Below, piece after piece: positions 62,700 through 64,000 of a stretch of DNA of 64,000 nucleotides; the first letter of the stretch is position 1; every line of letters begins with the position of its first letter. Origin of the DNA: Bilabrum cf. latius (lineage: Eukaryota; Bigyra: Bicosoecida; Bigyra; Bicosoecida); contig OZ237757.1 of the NCBI GenBank assembly GCA_965178125.1, positions 310,001-374,000 on the forward strand. Direction: 5' to 3'. Position numbers and translations under genes: made by a program. Under the pieces are notes generated by a model that saw only the letters and a list, made by a program, of their open reading frames with translations, had not been told where the DNA came from and made no database searches.

Positions 62700-64000
62700 A
62701 TGCGAGCAATCCTGGCATCATTGGCGGTTAGCGGCGCGATATGTGCTGCGCAGCTGGTATAGCATCGGTATCCGCTCCAGACTGTATGGCCGATGCCTAA
62801 AGAAATGAAGGTGGATGCGTCGGCAGGCCCGGTATACATTTCCAGCGATTTCAAGGTGGTTTGCCAGGGCCTGTGCGCCGACCCCATCGCTGATGCTCTA
62901 CATCGTTTTGAATAGAACATTTTCATTAATGGCACGCCGTCAGCCGTTCCTAGCCCGGCGCTCAACACCTGCACAATGCAAGTCGAGAAGGATGCTCCCC
63001 TTGCGCTTGGAGCCGACGAGTCGTACACGCTCTCCATCTCATCGAGTGGATGCAAAATAACGGCACCGAATCAGTGGGGTGCACTGTACTCGCTTGAGGT
63101 CCTGTCCTAGCTGATCTTCTGGACGCCCGAGGAGAATACCTACAGCGTCCGCAATGGATCCGTCACGATCAACGATGAGCCGCGGTTCCCCTGGCGCGGG
63201 CTGATGATCGACACGGCTCGGCATTACCTCACCCCGGATTCAATCCGTCAAACCATCATGGCAATGGCGGCGAACCGCATGAACACGCTGCACGTGCACG
63301 TCGTCGAGTGAGTCCTAGGCGCGCGACTTGCAGCCTAGACTTGGCCATTCAGCTCCACGCTATTCTCTTCATGAATTCAATGTTGTATCGCAGCGACCAG
63401 TCGTGGCCTTTGGAGAGCATCAAGTACCCGGATTTCGCCGCGAAAGGCAAGTACTGCCCCCGCTGCGTGTTTACCCCAGAGGTCATGAAGGGCATCGTCC
63501 AGTACGGCGCCAGCTTCGGCATCCGCGTGATGCTTGAATTCGACATGCCCGCCCACAGCAGCATCTGGGCCAACGGGTACCCCGACCTGGTCATCACGTG
63601 CGACGAGCCGGACGCCCAGCCCCTGCTGGACCCCACAGGCCCAGTCTACGAGGTGCTGGACAACCTGCTCACCGAGTTCGCGGGAGTGCAAGACGCGGGT
63701 TACGTGCACCTCGGGGGAGACGAGGTCCACAGCTACGCGTGCTGGAACAGCAGCGCCAAGGTGCAGGCCTACATGAAGCAGCAAGGCATCCCGGCAGGCA
63801 ACATGACCGCGCTCAGGGAGCACTTCCAGTACCAGGTGCAGCTCGTGGTGCAGAAGCACGGGCTGAACTCTGTATTCTGGCAGGAGGTGTTCGAGGTGGG
63901 CACCAAACTGCTGAACACGACCGTCATCAACTCGTGGTCGTCGGCCCAGTCGGTGCTTGACGTGGCGCGGGCGGGACAGCCGGTGATCCAGTCGGACGGT
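62700..64000 (+). CDS. Secreted GH20 beta-hexosaminidase (3' partial)
   Basis: Exon 1 62700-63307 and exon 2 from 63394 to the window edge, about 405 residues seen. The N-terminus MRAILASLAVSGAICAA is a signal peptide. The family N-terminal domain follows (WGALYSLEVLS-UAG-LIFW), then the barrel: PWRGLMIDTARHYL, LHVHVVDDQSWP restored by splicing, EFDMPAHSS, and the catalytic Asp-Glu pair in HLGGDEVH. TAGs occur at 62760, 62913 and 63108; the last aligns with the conserved Gln of LETFSQLV in HexA/HexB. The enzyme removes terminal N-acetylhexosamine from glycans or chitin fragments in lysosomes or outside the cell. The C-terminal part of the barrel, including the late active-site Trp region, lies beyond the window. 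Confidence 0.93.
63308..63393 (+). other. Intron of the GH20 gene
   Basis: GTGAGT...ATCGCAG, 86 bp, phase 2. GA|C gives the first Asp of VVDDQSW. Confidence 0.92.

Noticed and set aside
63377-63859. 160-aa - strand ORF near the right edge
   Set aside because: Antisense of the conserved GH20 barrel exon.
1-64000. Reading the region as a set of pseudogenes or badly sequenced genes broken by stop codons
   Set aside because: Breaks are only TAG, always in frame, with preserved motifs on both sides and proper TAA/TGA ends. Decay or sequencing error would also give frameshifts, TAA and TGA.
1-64000. UAG encoding Leu, or pyrrolysine
   Set aside because: The GH20, GH3 and CAG-run positions fit Gln better than Leu. 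Pyrrolysine is confined to a few prokaryotes and rare proteins and would not occur dozens of times.
1-64000. tRNA genes, in particular a tRNA-Gln with CUA anticodon
   Set aside because: The spacers were scanned by eye for T-arm-like GGTTCRANNCC with matching stems and none was convincing. A covariance-model search is needed to exclude them.

Overview
This looks like a compact nuclear genome segment from a ciliated or flagellated, heterotrophic protist that reads UAG as glutamine. The evidence for a eukaryote is direct: short GT-AG introns (61-157 bp, donors mostly GTGAG, acceptors mostly GCAG), very large multidomain proteins, an ABCA-type transporter, a G8-domain fibrocystin-L-like protein, a CFAP70-like axonemal protein and a GBP-like GTPase. 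Coding DNA is GC-rich and the spacers are AT-richer. The lineage cannot be named from the window.

The main observation is the genetic code. Under the standard code most genes here appear cut into consecutive in-frame pieces, and the breaks are always TAG, never TAA or TGA. Of the 14 genes whose 3' end is visible, four end in TAA and ten in TGA. Conserved family positions show which residue UAG encodes: GH20 'LEVLS-UAG-LIFW' aligns with LETFSQLV, GH3 'YVTGL-UAG-G' with YVRGLQG, GH3 'LGLD-UAG-S-UAG-EAEG' with GLDQSxEAE, and one UAG sits inside a (CAG)n run. All CDS coordinates below assume UAG = Gln.

Layout. 1-14.5 kb (+ strand): the C-terminal three quarters of a fibrocystin-L/PKHD1L1-like membrane protein, a secreted R-type-lectin/GH3 glycosidase and a SERHL-like alpha/beta hydrolase. 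14.6-21 kb (- strand): a full-length ABCA transporter. 22-28 kb (+): a Clu-like/TPR protein and a small SH3b protein. 28.3-33.3 kb (-): a CFAP70-like TPR protein. 33.9-39.4 kb (+): an unrecognised basic/Ser-rich protein and a GBP-like GTPase. 39.6-44.4 kb (-): a degenerate UvrD-like helicase fused to an iron-sulphur PD-(D/E)XK nuclease. 44.4-53.2 kb (+): a 2,939-residue coiled-coil protein whose start lies almost on top of the divergent nuclease gene. 53.4-54.5 kb (-): an unrecognised protein. 54.8-56.2 kb (+): a membrane-anchored FkbM-type methyltransferase. 56.9-62.6 kb (+): a second large coiled-coil protein. 62.7 kb to the end (+): a secreted GH20 beta-hexosaminidase, cut by the window edge.

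The genes do not form an operon or pathway. Functionally there are secreted sugar-degrading enzymes (GH3, GH20), ciliary or cell-surface components (CFAP70-like, fibrocystin-L-like, and possibly the coiled-coil proteins), membrane lipid transport (ABCA), and nucleic-acid or GTPase functions. No rRNA, tRNA, transposon or CRISPR was recognised.
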